Source of the DNA: RGIG6291 sp964602275
GTDB taxonomy: Bacteria > Bacillota > Clostridia > TANB77 > UBA1234
Assembly (NCBI GenBank): GCA_964602275.1
Contig: CAZRQF010000014.1
Span: 1-26,589 of the forward strand
Direction: 5' to 3'
DNA length: 26,589 bases
Each line of letters begins with the position of its first letter. The stretch's first letter is position 1. Below the pieces are notes generated by a model. It saw only the letters and a list, made by a program, of their open reading frames with translations, was not told the DNA's origin and searched no databases. Shown piece by piece: positions 6,983 to 15,458 of this stretch. The translations under genes and the position numbers were made by a program.

Positions 6983-7858
6983 ATGGGCTGTAATTTATGT
7001 CCTTTTAACTGTAATGTAGATAGAATTAACGCTTTAGGTAGATGTAAATGCGGTGTTCTTCCAAAACTTGCTCTAGCATCTATTCACTTTTGGGAAGAAC
7101 CTTGTATTAGCGGCGAAAATGGCTCAGGAACGGTTTTCTTTTCTGGGTGTAATCTTGGTTGTATATTCTGTCAAAATCACGAAATAAGCCATTCTGGTTT
7201 CGGAAAAGAGGTATCAATTGAAAGACTTTCTGAAATATTTTTAGAGCTACAAGATAAGAATGTTAATAATATTAATTTAGTTTCGCCAACGCCATATGTA
7301 AAAAGCATCATAAAAGCATTAGATATTGCAAAAGTAAACGGATTAAAAATTCCTGTTGTCTATAATACTAATTCTTATGAAAATGTCGAAACAATTAAAA
7401 TGCTAGACGGATATGTAGATATTTATTTACCAGACTTAAAATATTTTGACGACAACATCGGAAAAGAATATTCTACCATTCCAAATTATTTTTCCATCGC
7501 TTCAAATGCAATTTTGGAAATGCATCATCAAGTGCCAAACAATATTTTTGATAATCACAGCATTATGCAAAAAGGAATTATAGTTAGGCACCTAATTTTG
7601 CCTGGTAACATCATGCAAACAAAAAAGATTTTAAACTGGATAGAAGCTAATTTGCCAAGTGACATTTTTATTAGCATAATGGCTCAATATTTTCCAACTT
7701 ATGAAGCCAAAAATCATCCTATTTTAAATCGAAAAATTTCTAAAAGAGAATACGACATCGTTTTAGATTTAATTAATAAATTTGAAAATGGATATATTCA
7801 AGAATTATCAGACTGCGAAGAAGAATATGTACCAAACTTTGATTTATCTGGTATATAA
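6983..7858 (+). CDS. PflA-like radical SAM protein (PflX/COG1313 type)
   Basis: This 291-residue protein is a radical S-adenosylmethionine enzyme related to pyruvate formate-lyase activating enzymes. The cluster-binding motif is FFSGCNLGCIFCQN, with C56, C60 and C63 for the [4Fe-4S] cluster. The N-terminus has extra cysteines (CNLCPFNC at 3-10 and CKC at 21-23) that are typical of the PflX-type subgroup and probably hold another metal centre. The rest is a partial TIM barrel with YNTNSY, YLPDLKYF and the RHLILPGN strand. The substrate of this subgroup is not known; activation of a glycyl radical enzyme is the family idea, and no such enzyme is in the window. It stands alone on the plus strand with GGAGG before the ATG and a terminator after it. 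Confidence 0.87.
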   Translation: MGCNLCPFNCNVDRINALGRCKCGVLPKLALASIHFWEEPCISGENGSGTVFFSGCNLGCIFCQNHEISHSGFGKEVSIERLSEIFLELQDKNVNNINLVSPTPYVKSIIKALDIAKVNGLKIPVVYNTNSYENVETIKMLDGYVDIYLPDLKYFDDNIGKEYSTIPNYFSIASNAILEMHHQVPNNIFDNHSIMQKGIIVRHLILPGNIMQTKKILNWIEANLPSDIFISIMAQYFPTYEAKNHPILNRKISKREYDIVLDLINKFENGYIQELSDCEEEYVPNFDLSGI

Positions 7859-7861
7859 AAT

Positions 7862-7906
7862 AAAAATCTAAAAATCAATTATTTTTGATTTTTAGATTTT
7901 CTTTTT
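7862..7906. terminator. Bidirectional terminator between convergent genes
   Basis: A perfect 15-base inverted repeat (7863-7877 with 7886-7900, 8-base loop) is followed by a T run on the plus strand and preceded by an A run, so it can serve the radical SAM gene and the HD-GYP gene alike. Confidence 0.85.
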
Positions 7907-8834
7907 ATAATTCCTCATTCCATTCGCTTGGCTTTATCAATTTTTCTAATTTTTTAAGTTGTATTTTTAATTTTTCTCTTTCTTCTGCAAATTCTTTTAG
8001 CTCGTTTTGCATTCTCTCTAACCTCTGTTGCTTTATAACTAATATATTTGCATTCGTGCTCATGTCGTATCCTTTTTCTAAATCATATTTTGCTAATTTT
8101 TTGGCAAGCTTCGGCGTAAAGCCTTTATCATAAATTTGCTTGTATATACTTTCTAAGTCTTTTAAAATTTCTAATTCGTTTTTAAGTTTTACCACATCTA
8201 TTTCATACTCTTTTACTGTATTTTCTAATTCTTCAATTACTACTAATAATAAGTAATACAGATATTTACCAGATGTTTTTCCTTTTTCAACATCTTCTAG
8301 CATAATATCAATCGCCTTGCTCTTTTTAAAGCCTTCTTTATATTGTCTTCTCTTAGTTAAAGCATCATATACATCCGCTACTTTAATAAGTTTTGCCTCT
8401 TCTGGAATTTCATTGCCCTTTAGTCCGTCAGGATATCCACTTCCATCCAAACTTTCATGATGTGCTCTAACTATAGGTGCTAAATCTCTAAACTGATTAT
8501 AATGCATACATATTTCATAGCCATACTCTGTATGCTTTTTCATTTTTACAAACTCTTCGTCTGTAAGCTTCCCATTCTTCTGTAACACTTCTGAAGGCAC
8601 ATGAATTTTTCCTACATCATGAAGATACGCACAAAGTGCTAACCTTTTCAATTTATCATAGCCTAATTGCATCTCTTCACAAATTTTTATAGTAGTATCA
8701 ACTACGCCTTGAACATGTGCATCTGTAAATATATCCAAGCCACCAAGTATAGCTATTTCAACTTTTATTTCATCATCTAATTCTCTATAATTTATTTTTT
8801 TCCTTTTAAAGAAATCATATTTTTTGTTTATCAT
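7905..8834 (-). CDS. HD-GYP domain protein (probable cyclic dinucleotide phosphodiesterase)
   Basis: This 309-residue protein has an HD-GYP domain over residues 25-190. The metal and signature residues are present: HDVGK (H72, D73), H101, HH (125-126) and DGSGYP (130-135), with DVYDAL following. Such domains hydrolyse cyclic di-GMP, and some act on other cyclic dinucleotides. There is no membrane or sensor domain at the N-terminus; instead a long charged coiled coil fills the C-terminus from about residue 195 to 305, probably for dimerisation or partner binding. Its start has GGAGG upstream. It lies 28 bases after the nuclease-fold protein gene and is probably in one transcript with it. Confidence 0.86.
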   Translation of the reverse strand: MINKKYDFFKRKKINYRELDDEIKVEIAILGGLDIFTDAHVQGVVDTTIKICEEMQLGYDKLKRLALCAYLHDVGKIHVPSEVLQKNGKLTDEEFVKMKKHTEYGYEICMHYNQFRDLAPIVRAHHESLDGSGYPDGLKGNEIPEEAKLIKVADVYDALTKRRQYKEGFKKSKAIDIMLEDVEKGKTSGKYLYYLLLVVIEELENTVKEYEIDVVKLKNELEILKDLESIYKQIYDKGFTPKLAKKLAKYDLEKGYDMSTNANILVIKQQRLERMQNELKEFAEEREKLKIQLKKLEKLIKPSEWNEEL

Positions 8835-8862
8835 TTTTCCTCCGTATAATTTAAGCTACGAT

Positions 8863-9663
8863 TTAAAATTGAATATATGTGCCTTTTTTCAAATCAAATT
8901 GTGTCCACTTATCTTTGTTACAAAGAACAAGTTTGTACTCATTTTTATCAGTAATACCGTCTAAATGTGCAACATAAAACTTTATTTCTTCGCTCAACTT
9001 TTCTATTTCTTCATCTGTATTAAAAAACTTTGGTGTAACAATCTCTGCAAATATAATATTTTCATCATATTTGTTATAATCATCTATTTGTTTTCTTATT
9101 TTTTCAAATAACTTATTCTTAATCTCAATTATATAATCATTTACAGACACTTCATCATAAGTTGGCGCAATAACAATGCCACCTCTTACAGCATATGTTT
9201 TTATCTTATTTTGAAATTTTCTATACGCAATGTAACCATCTATTTCATTTTTCCTAAGTCTATACGATTGAATGTCTTCGTTTAATTTTTCTGCTACCCA
9301 GTCATTTCCAACATATATCTTGGTAACTTCTATACCAATCTTTTTACCATTTCGCTCTAAAATAAAATCTGGCATTTCTCCCTTAGACACAACGCCACTC
9401 TTTATTCCGAGCTTGTTAAACATTTTAAAAACAGAAATATACTCTCTAATCTCCTTTTGCAAATTCCTATCTTTTCTTATTTCATTATTTATAAGCACAT
9501 TCCATCTTCTTACTTCTTCTTTAGAGGCATTTCCTCTTTTAACTCTTAAAGTAAAAATGTTTAGCATCAAAACTTTATTATCTAAATGAATTTTTTTAAG
9601 TGCATCTTCAATTTTACCACTCGAAACATGCAAATTCACAATATCGTTTATAGAAGTTAACAT
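8863..9663 (-). CDS. Unknown protein with possible PD-(D/E)XK nuclease-like core
   Basis: I do not recognise this 266-residue protein as a named family. Its middle carries MPDFILERNGKKIGIEVTK (about residues 97-115), a hydrophobic strand with Asp, a turn, and a strand with Glu and Lys (D99, E112, K115). This is the pattern of the PD-(D/E)XK endonuclease-like fold. The N-terminal 85 residues are helical and basic; the C-terminus has alternating strands and helices (ENIIFAEIVTP, EYKLVLCNKDKW). No signal or membrane segment is seen. The ATG at 9663 is chosen over the GTG at 9666 because AGGAG lies six bases upstream. It precedes the HD-GYP gene by 28 bases. A nuclease role, perhaps in DNA repair or defence, is inference from one motif. 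Confidence 0.65.
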   Translation of the reverse strand: MLTSINDIVNLHVSSGKIEDALKKIHLDNKVLMLNIFTLRVKRGNASKEEVRRWNVLINNEIRKDRNLQKEIREYISVFKMFNKLGIKSGVVSKGEMPDFILERNGKKIGIEVTKIYVGNDWVAEKLNEDIQSYRLRKNEIDGYIAYRKFQNKIKTYAVRGGIVIAPTYDEVSVNDYIIEIKNKLFEKIRKQIDDYNKYDENIIFAEIVTPKFFNTDEEIEKLSEEIKFYVAHLDGITDKNEYKLVLCNKDKWTQFDLKKGTYIQF

Positions 9664-9891
9664 CACTTACTCCTTTCTAGCATATAAAAATTATAATACA
9701 CTTTATTTTAAAAAGCTATATAATTTAAAAAATTATCAGGCTTGTAACCTCTATTTTTCTAAAAAATATAATTTTTGTCATTTCAAAATTCATATTTTTT
9801 TCATATTCAAGTCATACTAGCAACACATGCATATGGTGTAATATATATTAAATAATAATGACTTTTCAAAAGTTAGAAAGGATGATTTTTT

Positions 9892-11097
9892 ATGTCTTTT
9901 ATGGATGATATGGAACGAAAAAGAATTTATGAGGAAATGGACGGCAAATCTCATAATAATCTAAATATTATCTCTAAAGTTTTGGGTATTACACTATTTT
10001 TAGCTATTGGTTTTGCAAGCGGTAGTGTCTACTCAACTTTTAAAAATACCAACACCAACACTAATACGATTTCTGCTTCGCAAAATTTATTAATGGCAAC
10101 TAATACTAGCAGTAGCTCTACATCTAGTTCTTCATATATTCCCACATCGCTTGCTGATGTCGTAAGTCAAACTGCCGATTCAGTAGTAGAAATTACTCAA
10201 TATTCAACAACTAATTCTGCTTATTCAAATTATAACTACACTTCGGAAGGAAACGGAAGTGGCGTAATCATTTCAAGTGATGGATATATATTGACCAATA
10301 ACCATGTAATAGATGGTGCTACAAAAATTTCAGTCAGATTAAGGAATGGTGAAGAATACGAAGCTAGTCTAATTGGAAAAGATTCAAAAACAGATATTGC
10401 AATTATAAAAATTGAAGCAGAAGATTTAACAGTTGCAAAAATAGGCAATTCATCAAATGCACTTGTAGGTGATTTTGTTTTAGCAATTGGCAATCCGCTT
10501 GGAAAACTTGGTGGAACTGTAACTTATGGATACATTAGTGCACTCGAAAGAGAAATTTCTGTTGAAGGCTCTATAATGAATTTAATGCAATTTGATGCCG
10601 CAATAAACCCTGGAAACTCTGGTGGTGGTTTATTTAACGCAAGCGGCGAACTTATTGGAATAGTTTCAGCAAAATCTACTGGATATGATGTTGAAGGTTT
10701 AGGATTTGCAATTCCTATAAATGATGTAAGTCAAGTTATAAATGATATACTTACTCACGGCTATGCTACAAACAGGCCATTCCTTGGAGTATCACTAAAA
10801 GATAGCACTTATTCAACAAATAATGGTTACTATGGTGGAATTTTGGGAATGTTTGGCGGACAAATTCAATATGGAGCAACTGTAATTTCAATAGTAGAAG
10901 ACTCGGCTGCCGAAAAAGCAGGTATAGAAGTTGGAGATATAATTATCTCAATTAACACCGATGTTGTTTCAACAGCAAATGAAGCAGTTTCTGAGATTTC
11001 AAACTATAATGTAGGAGATAAAATCGAAATAGGATTAATTAGAAATAATCGCACAAAAACAATATCCGTTACACTAGAAGAATACAAAGGACAATAA
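9892..11097 (+). CDS. htrA: HtrA/DegP-like membrane serine protease with PDZ domain
   Basis: This 401-residue protein is an HtrA-type protease. After a short charged N-terminus it has one membrane helix (about 28-48), a Thr/Ser/Asn-rich linker (50-85), a trypsin-like domain (about 95-290) and one PDZ domain (about 295-398). The catalytic triad is complete: H138 in LTNNHV, D168 in SKTDIAI, and S243 in GNSGGG. The protease domain should lie outside the membrane and cleave damaged or misfolded exported proteins. Length and layout are normal for Firmicute HtrA. It is a single-gene unit with a weak-looking ribosome binding site (AAAGGATG) and a strong terminator shared with spo0A. No clear promoter match was found in the AT-rich sequence upstream. 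Confidence 0.92.
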   Translation: MSFMDDMERKRIYEEMDGKSHNNLNIISKVLGITLFLAIGFASGSVYSTFKNTNTNTNTISASQNLLMATNTSSSSTSSSSYIPTSLADVVSQTADSVVEITQYSTTNSAYSNYNYTSEGNGSGVIISSDGYILTNNHVIDGATKISVRLRNGEEYEASLIGKDSKTDIAIIKIEAEDLTVAKIGNSSNALVGDFVLAIGNPLGKLGGTVTYGYISALEREISVEGSIMNLMQFDAAINPGNSGGGLFNASGELIGIVSAKSTGYDVEGLGFAIPINDVSQVINDILTHGYATNRPFLGVSLKDSTYSTNNGYYGGILGMFGGQIQYGATVISIVEDSAAEKAGIEVGDIIISINTDVVSTANEAVSEISNYNVGDKIEIGLIRNNRTKTISVTLEEYKGQ

Positions 11098-11112
11098 AAA
11101 ATTAAATCTATA

Positions 11113-11157
11113 AAAATCACTCTAGCCATTGAAAAAATGATTAGAGTGATTTTTTTA
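11113..11157. terminator. Bidirectional terminator between htrA and spo0A
   Basis: A 12-base inverted repeat (11113-11124 with 11142-11153) with a central loop is followed by a T run on the plus strand and an A run on its other side. It lies between the stop codons of two convergent genes. Confidence 0.85.
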
Positions 11158-11161
11158 TATT

Positions 11162-11974
11162 TTACGCTGATTTCATTTCAAGTCTTAGTTTATCTGCAAT
11201 CATTGCTATAAATTCTGAATTTGTTGGTTTGCCTTTGCTTGCCGATACTGTATTTCCAAACATGCTGTTGTTTACATCCATTTTACCTCTTGTCCAAGCA
11301 ACTTCTATTGCGTGCCTAATTGCTCTTTCTACACGAGATGGCGTAGTTTTAAATTTTCTTGCAAGTGTTGGATATAACATCTTTGTAATTGAATTTATTA
11401 TATTAATATCATTTACAGCAAGTGCAATTGCTTCTCTTAAATATTGGTAGCCTTTTATATGAGCTGGTACACCTACTTCATGAATTAGATTAGTTATTTG
11501 TGCTTCTAGTGATTCAGGAGCTTTAACAGCATTAGGCATAACTATGTATGGTGACTTTACTTCTCTTAAAGTAACATTTGTAGCAATGTTTTTATATTCT
11601 TCGCTTATTTCTTTTATGCGTTTAGCTAAGGTTTCTAATTCAAATGGTTTTACTATGTAATACTCAGCTCCCATTGCTATCGCTTTTTGAGTTATGGCAT
11701 CTTGTCCAACCGCTGAAAGCATTATGCATTTTGGTCTTTTCTTTATTGGAATTGAAAATAACTTTTCAAGTACACCTATTCCGTCTAATTGTGGCATTAT
11801 TACATCTAATAGTGCTACATCTGGCTCTTTAGATAAAATCATATCTACTGCTTCTTTCCCGTTGTTCGCTACGCCTATAACCTCCATGTCTTCTTGGTCA
11901 TTTAAAAACTTACAAATCATATTAGCAAATTCTTGATTATCATCTGCTATTGTTACCGTAATTTTACTATGCAT
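11162..11974 (-). CDS. spo0A: Sporulation master regulator Spo0A
   Basis: This 270-residue response regulator has both parts of Spo0A. The receiver (1-125) shows the acidic pair DD at 11-12, the phosphorylation site D57 in ALLDVIMPQLDG, and the K in YIVKPF. The DNA-binding domain (about 150-270) has IHEVGVPAHIKGYQYLREAI, TPSRVERAIRHAIEVAW and the tail KGKPTNSEFIAMIADKLRLE, which are close to the family in all spore formers. It binds TTCGACA-type boxes when phosphorylated and starts sporulation. It is transcribed alone; spoIVB, often just upstream in Clostridia, is not here. An AGGAGG site precedes the start. Confidence 0.98.
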   Translation of the reverse strand: MHSKITVTIADDNQEFANMICKFLNDQEDMEVIGVANNGKEAVDMILSKEPDVALLDVIMPQLDGIGVLEKLFSIPIKKRPKCIMLSAVGQDAITQKAIAMGAEYYIVKPFELETLAKRIKEISEEYKNIATNVTLREVKSPYIVMPNAVKAPESLEAQITNLIHEVGVPAHIKGYQYLREAIALAVNDINIINSITKMLYPTLARKFKTTPSRVERAIRHAIEVAWTRGKMDVNNSMFGNTVSASKGKPTNSEFIAMIADKLRLEMKSA

Positions 11975-12018
11975 CTTTATTTCCTCCTTATTTTTTTGTT
12001 ATCCATCTTACAGTTAAA

Positions 12019-12047
12019 ATTATACTACCAATTTTTGGAAATTACAA
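12019..12047 (-). promoter_or_regulatory. Promoter of spo0A
   Basis: TTGTAA (12042-12047) and TATAAT (12019-12024) on the minus strand are 17 bases apart. The spacer holds the inverted repeat CCAAAAATTGG (12028-12038), which could be a regulator site or chance in AT-rich DNA. Confidence 0.65.
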
Positions 12048-12081
12048 TATCTTTCTTGGAATTATTTTCCATTTTTTTATT

Positions 12082-12699
12082 TTATGCATAGAAATTACTA
12101 TTTACAACATTTATGCCTGCACTACCATTTGATAATTCAACAATTTTCTGTATCAATGCTTCTTCTTTTTCTTTCTTTACAATTATTTCTAACACTACAA
12201 CATCCAAAAAACTACTATTTATAATTTTTATATTATTAGTTCTACAATAATATTCAACAGTTTGATATAACTCATAACTTATTGTCACCCTATACTTAGA
12301 GTGCAATATCATTTCATTTTTTTTAGCCTTTGATATTGCCTCTTTTGTGGCAGCACTATACGCATGCACTAATCCACCTGTTCCAAGTAAAATGCCACCG
12401 AAATATCTAGTTACAACTATAAGTACATTTTGCAAATTTTCTCCCCTTAAGATATTAAGAATTGGCATGCCTGCCGTTCCACTCGGCTCTCCATCATCTG
12501 AATATCTTTCTGCATCATTTACCAATCGATATGCAAAAACATTATGCTTAGCATCATGATATTTTTTCTTTATATCGCTTAGTTTCGCTTGTGCTTCTTT
12601 TTCATCTGCAACGGGGTATATATTTGCAATAAAGATTGACTTTTTTTCAACAATTTCAGCTTTCTCCTCATGGTCAATAGTCCAAAATCTTTCTAACAT
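12082..12699 (-). CDS. YigZ/IMPACT family protein (UPF0029)
   Basis: This 205-residue protein belongs to the YigZ (IMPACT-like) family. The signature block is YSDDGEPSGTAGMPIL followed by NVLIVVTRYFGGILLGTGGLVHAYSAA (about residues 66-118). The C-terminal part is the usual ferredoxin-like domain. The biochemical role is unsettled; eukaryotic IMPACT acts on translational control, and bacterial YigZ has been linked with ribosome or RNA contexts. The start has GGAAGG upstream. The promoter region holds one Spo0A-box-like site between the -35 and -10 and three perfect, evenly spaced boxes upstream, so this gene is likely under Spo0A control, which I did not expect for this family. Confidence 0.92.
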   Translation of the reverse strand: MLERFWTIDHEEKAEIVEKKSIFIANIYPVADEKEAQAKLSDIKKKYHDAKHNVFAYRLVNDAERYSDDGEPSGTAGMPILNILRGENLQNVLIVVTRYFGGILLGTGGLVHAYSAATKEAISKAKKNEMILHSKYRVTISYELYQTVEYYCRTNNIKIINSSFLDVVVLEIIVKKEKEEALIQKIVELSNGSAGINVVNSNFYA

Positions 12700-12730
12700 A
12701 TATATTTCCTTCCCATATGGTGCACCTTTT

Positions 12731-12804
12731 ATTATATGCCCATATTCGACTTAACTCAACTATTTTTCATCGCCAATTTCGACACTTTTCGACAAAATTC
12801 GACA
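12731..12804 (-). promoter_or_regulatory. Promoter with a phased cluster of Spo0A boxes
   Basis: On the minus strand TTGAGT (12754-12759) and TATAAT (12731-12736) are 17 bases apart, about 30 bases upstream of the YigZ gene start. Three exact TTCGACA/TGTCGAA boxes lie at 12778-12784, 12788-12794 and 12798-12804, spaced by exactly 10 bases (one helical turn). A fourth, with one mismatch, lies at 12745-12751 inside the spacer. TTCGACA is the established 0A box. Confidence 0.8.
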
Positions 12805-12815
12805 TTTTATATTAT

Positions 12816-14048
12816 TTAAAGCAAATTACCTGCTACATAGCCTGTACTAAATGCAATCTGCAAATTAAACCCACCCGTGTAAGCATCAACATCTATTACC
12901 TCACCTGCAAAATATAATCCACTAACAATTTTAGATTCCATGGTAGCTGCATTTATTTCTTTTGTATTAACACCCCCTGCTGTAACTATCGCTTCCGAAA
13001 CTGGTCTAAACTTCTTAATTGTTAATTTAAAATGTTTTAAAATTTGTACTAATGTTTTTATTTCAAGCTTACTAATTTGGTCTACTTGCTTTTCTGGAGC
13101 AATTTTTGATAACTCAATTATTACTGGAATTAATTTGCTAGGCAATAATTCATTTAAAGAATTTTTAAACTGTTTTTTAGTAAACTTTTCAAAATCTCTT
13201 TGAATTCTTAATTCTAATTTTTCTTCTGTTAAAGCTGGTTTTAAATCAATCTCAAGCACTATTTTTTTATCATTTAAAGCTTGCTCTATATTTTTCACTC
13301 TTAATATATGACTACTTGCACTTAATATTATCGGTCCTGAAACGCCATAATGTGTAAATAGCATTTCGCCAAAATCATCATACACTTTCTTGTTTTCATT
13401 TTTTACAGTTATACTGACATTTTTTAGTGATAAACCTTGCAAATCATAATTTTCGTAGGTTTCTAATGGCACAAGTGAACCTTTTGGCTCTATTAAGGTA
13501 TGTCCTAATTTTTCTGCGATTAAATAGCCGTCACCAGTCGACCCTGTTGCCGGATAACTTTTTCCGCCAGTTGCCAAAATTACTTTATCACATTCGTAAA
13601 TATTTCTATCAGTAACTACACTAGTAACTTTACCATTTGCAGCATTTATACTTTTTACTTCTGATGTTACAATAAGCTTTATTCCCAATTCATCTATTTT
13701 GCGTTTTAGTTTATTTACTATTTCTAAAGCATCATCTGATACAGGGAAAACTCTATTACCACGCTCTACTTTTGTTTTTATTCCAAGTTCATTCATAAAA
13801 TTTATTAAATCCACATTTGAATACTTACTAAAAGCACTATATAAAAATTTACCGTTTCCAGGAATATTTTTTATAAAGTCATCGATATCTGCATTGTTAG
13901 TAATATTACATCTTCCTTTACCTGTTATTGCAAGCTTTCTTCCAACGCTTCTCATCTTTTCTAGCAAAATCACTTCATTACCATTTTCTCTAGCAGTTAT
14001 GGCAGCCATCATTCCAGCAGGGCCTCCTCCAATTACAACAACTTTCAT
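12816..14048 (-). CDS. HI0933/YhiN-type FAD-dependent oxidoreductase
   Basis: This 410-residue flavoprotein belongs to the HI0933 (YhiN) family. It opens with the dinucleotide-binding VVVIGGGPAGMMAAITA (residues 3-19), then has the family block GRKLAITGKGRCNITNN (36-52), a second nucleotide-contact motif VILATGGKSYPATGSTGDGY (about 158-177), and the C-terminal FAD site GLYFAGEVIDVDAYTGGFNLQ. The substrate is not known; some relatives are annotated as aminoacetone oxidases, weakly supported. It lies 37 bases downstream of the PLP-enzyme gene, with AGGAGG before its ATG, and upstream of the YigZ gene, which has its own promoter. The length is normal for the family. Confidence 0.9.
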   Translation of the reverse strand: MKVVVIGGGPAGMMAAITARENGNEVILLEKMRSVGRKLAITGKGRCNITNNADIDDFIKNIPGNGKFLYSAFSKYSNVDLINFMNELGIKTKVERGNRVFPVSDDALEIVNKLKRKIDELGIKLIVTSEVKSINAANGKVTSVVTDRNIYECDKVILATGGKSYPATGSTGDGYLIAEKLGHTLIEPKGSLVPLETYENYDLQGLSLKNVSITVKNENKKVYDDFGEMLFTHYGVSGPIILSASSHILRVKNIEQALNDKKIVLEIDLKPALTEEKLELRIQRDFEKFTKKQFKNSLNELLPSKLIPVIIELSKIAPEKQVDQISKLEIKTLVQILKHFKLTIKKFRPVSEAIVTAGGVNTKEINAATMESKIVSGLYFAGEVIDVDAYTGGFNLQIAFSTGYVAGNLL

Positions 14049-14085
14049 TTGATTTAAAACACCTCCTTTTTGCTTTTTCTTTATT

Positions 14086-15303
14086 TTATCTATTTATATT
14101 TTCAATAGCTTTAATTACTGCTAACTTTCCACTTGCGTATGTAAGTCCACCTTGCATATATGCTATATATGGCGGACGAACTGGTCCATCGCAACTTAAT
14201 TCTATTGAAGAACCCGCAGTAAATGCACCAGATGCCATTATTACTTTATCTTCATAGCCAGGCATATCCCATGGCTCAGGAACTACATGAGAATCAATTG
14301 GTGAATTTGCTTGTATAGCTTGGCAGTATTTAATCAATTTATCTGAATCATTAAATTTTATCATTTGGACTATATCAGATCTTTTTTCATTATATTTTGG
14401 ATATGTTTCGTATCCTAACTTTTCAAGCATCCTAGATGCAAAAATATCAATTTTTATTGCTTGAGCAACTGTATGAGGAGCCATAAACAATCCTTGCAAT
14501 ATTTGTCTATTTAATCCAAATGTTGCACCGCCTTCTTTTCCAAGCCCTGGTGCACTATATCTATCACTAATTAATTCAATAAGGTTTTTCTTTCCAACAA
14601 TATATCCACCAGTTGGTGCTATTCCTGCACCTATATTTTTAATAAGTGAACCTACCGCTATATCAGCACCTACATGCGTTGGCTCTCTTGTGTCTACAAA
14701 TTCGCCATAACAATTATCTACCATAATTATTACATCTTTATTTACCTCTCTAATAGCTGCAAAAACTTCTGCAAGTTCTTCTATTGTAAAAGCTTTTCTA
14801 AATGCATAACCTCTTGACCTTTGAACCATTATCATTTTTATATTGTTTATAGCTACCCTTTTCTTTATTGCAGGAATATCAAAAAGTCCATCTTTTAAAT
14901 CTATTTGTTCATATTTTACTCCAAATGCTTTAAGTGAACTTGGATTATCTCTTATACCAATTACTTCATCTAAGGTATCATATGGTTTTCCATTTATGCT
15001 AAGCACAATATCGCCAGGTCTTAAAATTCCAAAAAGAACTGTTGATATTGTATGAGTACCAGAAATAAACTGAGTTCTCACCAAGGCATCTTCTGTGCCA
15101 AAAATTTCTGTAAACATATTTTCAATAGCTTCTCTACCGACATCACCATAACCATATCCAGTAGTTCCATTTAAATGAGCTTCACTTATTTTATTATTTG
15201 CAAATGATTTTAATACTTTCTCCGTATTTTCTAATTCTATTTCATCAACACATTTAAATAATTCTTCTATTTCTTTTTCTGTTTCTTTAATTAAATTTTC
15301 CAT
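14086..15303 (-). CDS. PLP-dependent methionine gamma-lyase-like protein (COG4100)
   Basis: This protein of about 405 residues is a fold-type I PLP enzyme of the family called aluminium resistance protein or methionine gamma-lyase-like. Recognisable parts are the N-terminal GTTGYGYGDVGREAIENMF, the PLP-ring region RTQFISGTHTISTVLFG, IMVDNCYGEFVD with the conserved Asp, and GSLIKNIGAGIAPTGGYIVG, which carries the presumed Schiff-base Lys. The reaction is probably C-S bond cleavage of a sulfur amino acid, but the family is poorly studied. The ATG at 15303 is chosen because GGGGGT lies just upstream; an ATG at 15315 has no binding site. It lies after the terminator at 15353-15379, so it needs its own promoter; a TTGAAT at that point is only a weak candidate. 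Confidence 0.85.
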   Translation of the reverse strand: MENLIKETEKEIEELFKCVDEIELENTEKVLKSFANNKISEAHLNGTTGYGYGDVGREAIENMFTEIFGTEDALVRTQFISGTHTISTVLFGILRPGDIVLSINGKPYDTLDEVIGIRDNPSSLKAFGVKYEQIDLKDGLFDIPAIKKRVAINNIKMIMVQRSRGYAFRKAFTIEELAEVFAAIREVNKDVIIMVDNCYGEFVDTREPTHVGADIAVGSLIKNIGAGIAPTGGYIVGKKNLIELISDRYSAPGLGKEGGATFGLNRQILQGLFMAPHTVAQAIKIDIFASRMLEKLGYETYPKYNEKRSDIVQMIKFNDSDKLIKYCQAIQANSPIDSHVVPEPWDMPGYEDKVIMASGAFTAGSSIELSCDGPVRPPYIAYMQGGLTYASGKLAVIKAIENINR

Positions 15304-15352
15304 TTTTACCCCCATGTTTGTATCATTAAAATAATTTTTCTATTTCACATTC

Positions 15353-15379
15353 AAAAAAAGGTTGCGGTCTCCCGCAACC
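15353..15379 (-). terminator. Intrinsic terminator after the ireB-ruvX-DUF1292 genes
   Basis: In minus-strand sense GGTTGCGG pairs with CCGCAACC around a GAGA tetraloop, followed by seven T. The 80 bases between it and the DUF1292 stop hold another weak stem (GGGTCG with CGACTC, near 15401-15426) of unknown meaning. Confidence 0.92.
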
Positions 15380-15458
15380 AAATTACTTATTAATAATATC
15401 TTTGCGAGTCGTTAAACTATCGACCCATTTTACTAATATTATAAAGAATTATACCAAA

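Noticed and set aside
12717..12917. 66-codon open frame on the plus strand over the Spo0A-box region
   Set aside because: It has no ribosome binding site, crosses the end of the flavoprotein gene, and has no recognisable protein pattern.
15380..15458. T-box or SAM riboswitch in front of the PLP enzyme
   Set aside because: The conserved T-box sequence and SAM aptamer motifs are not present.
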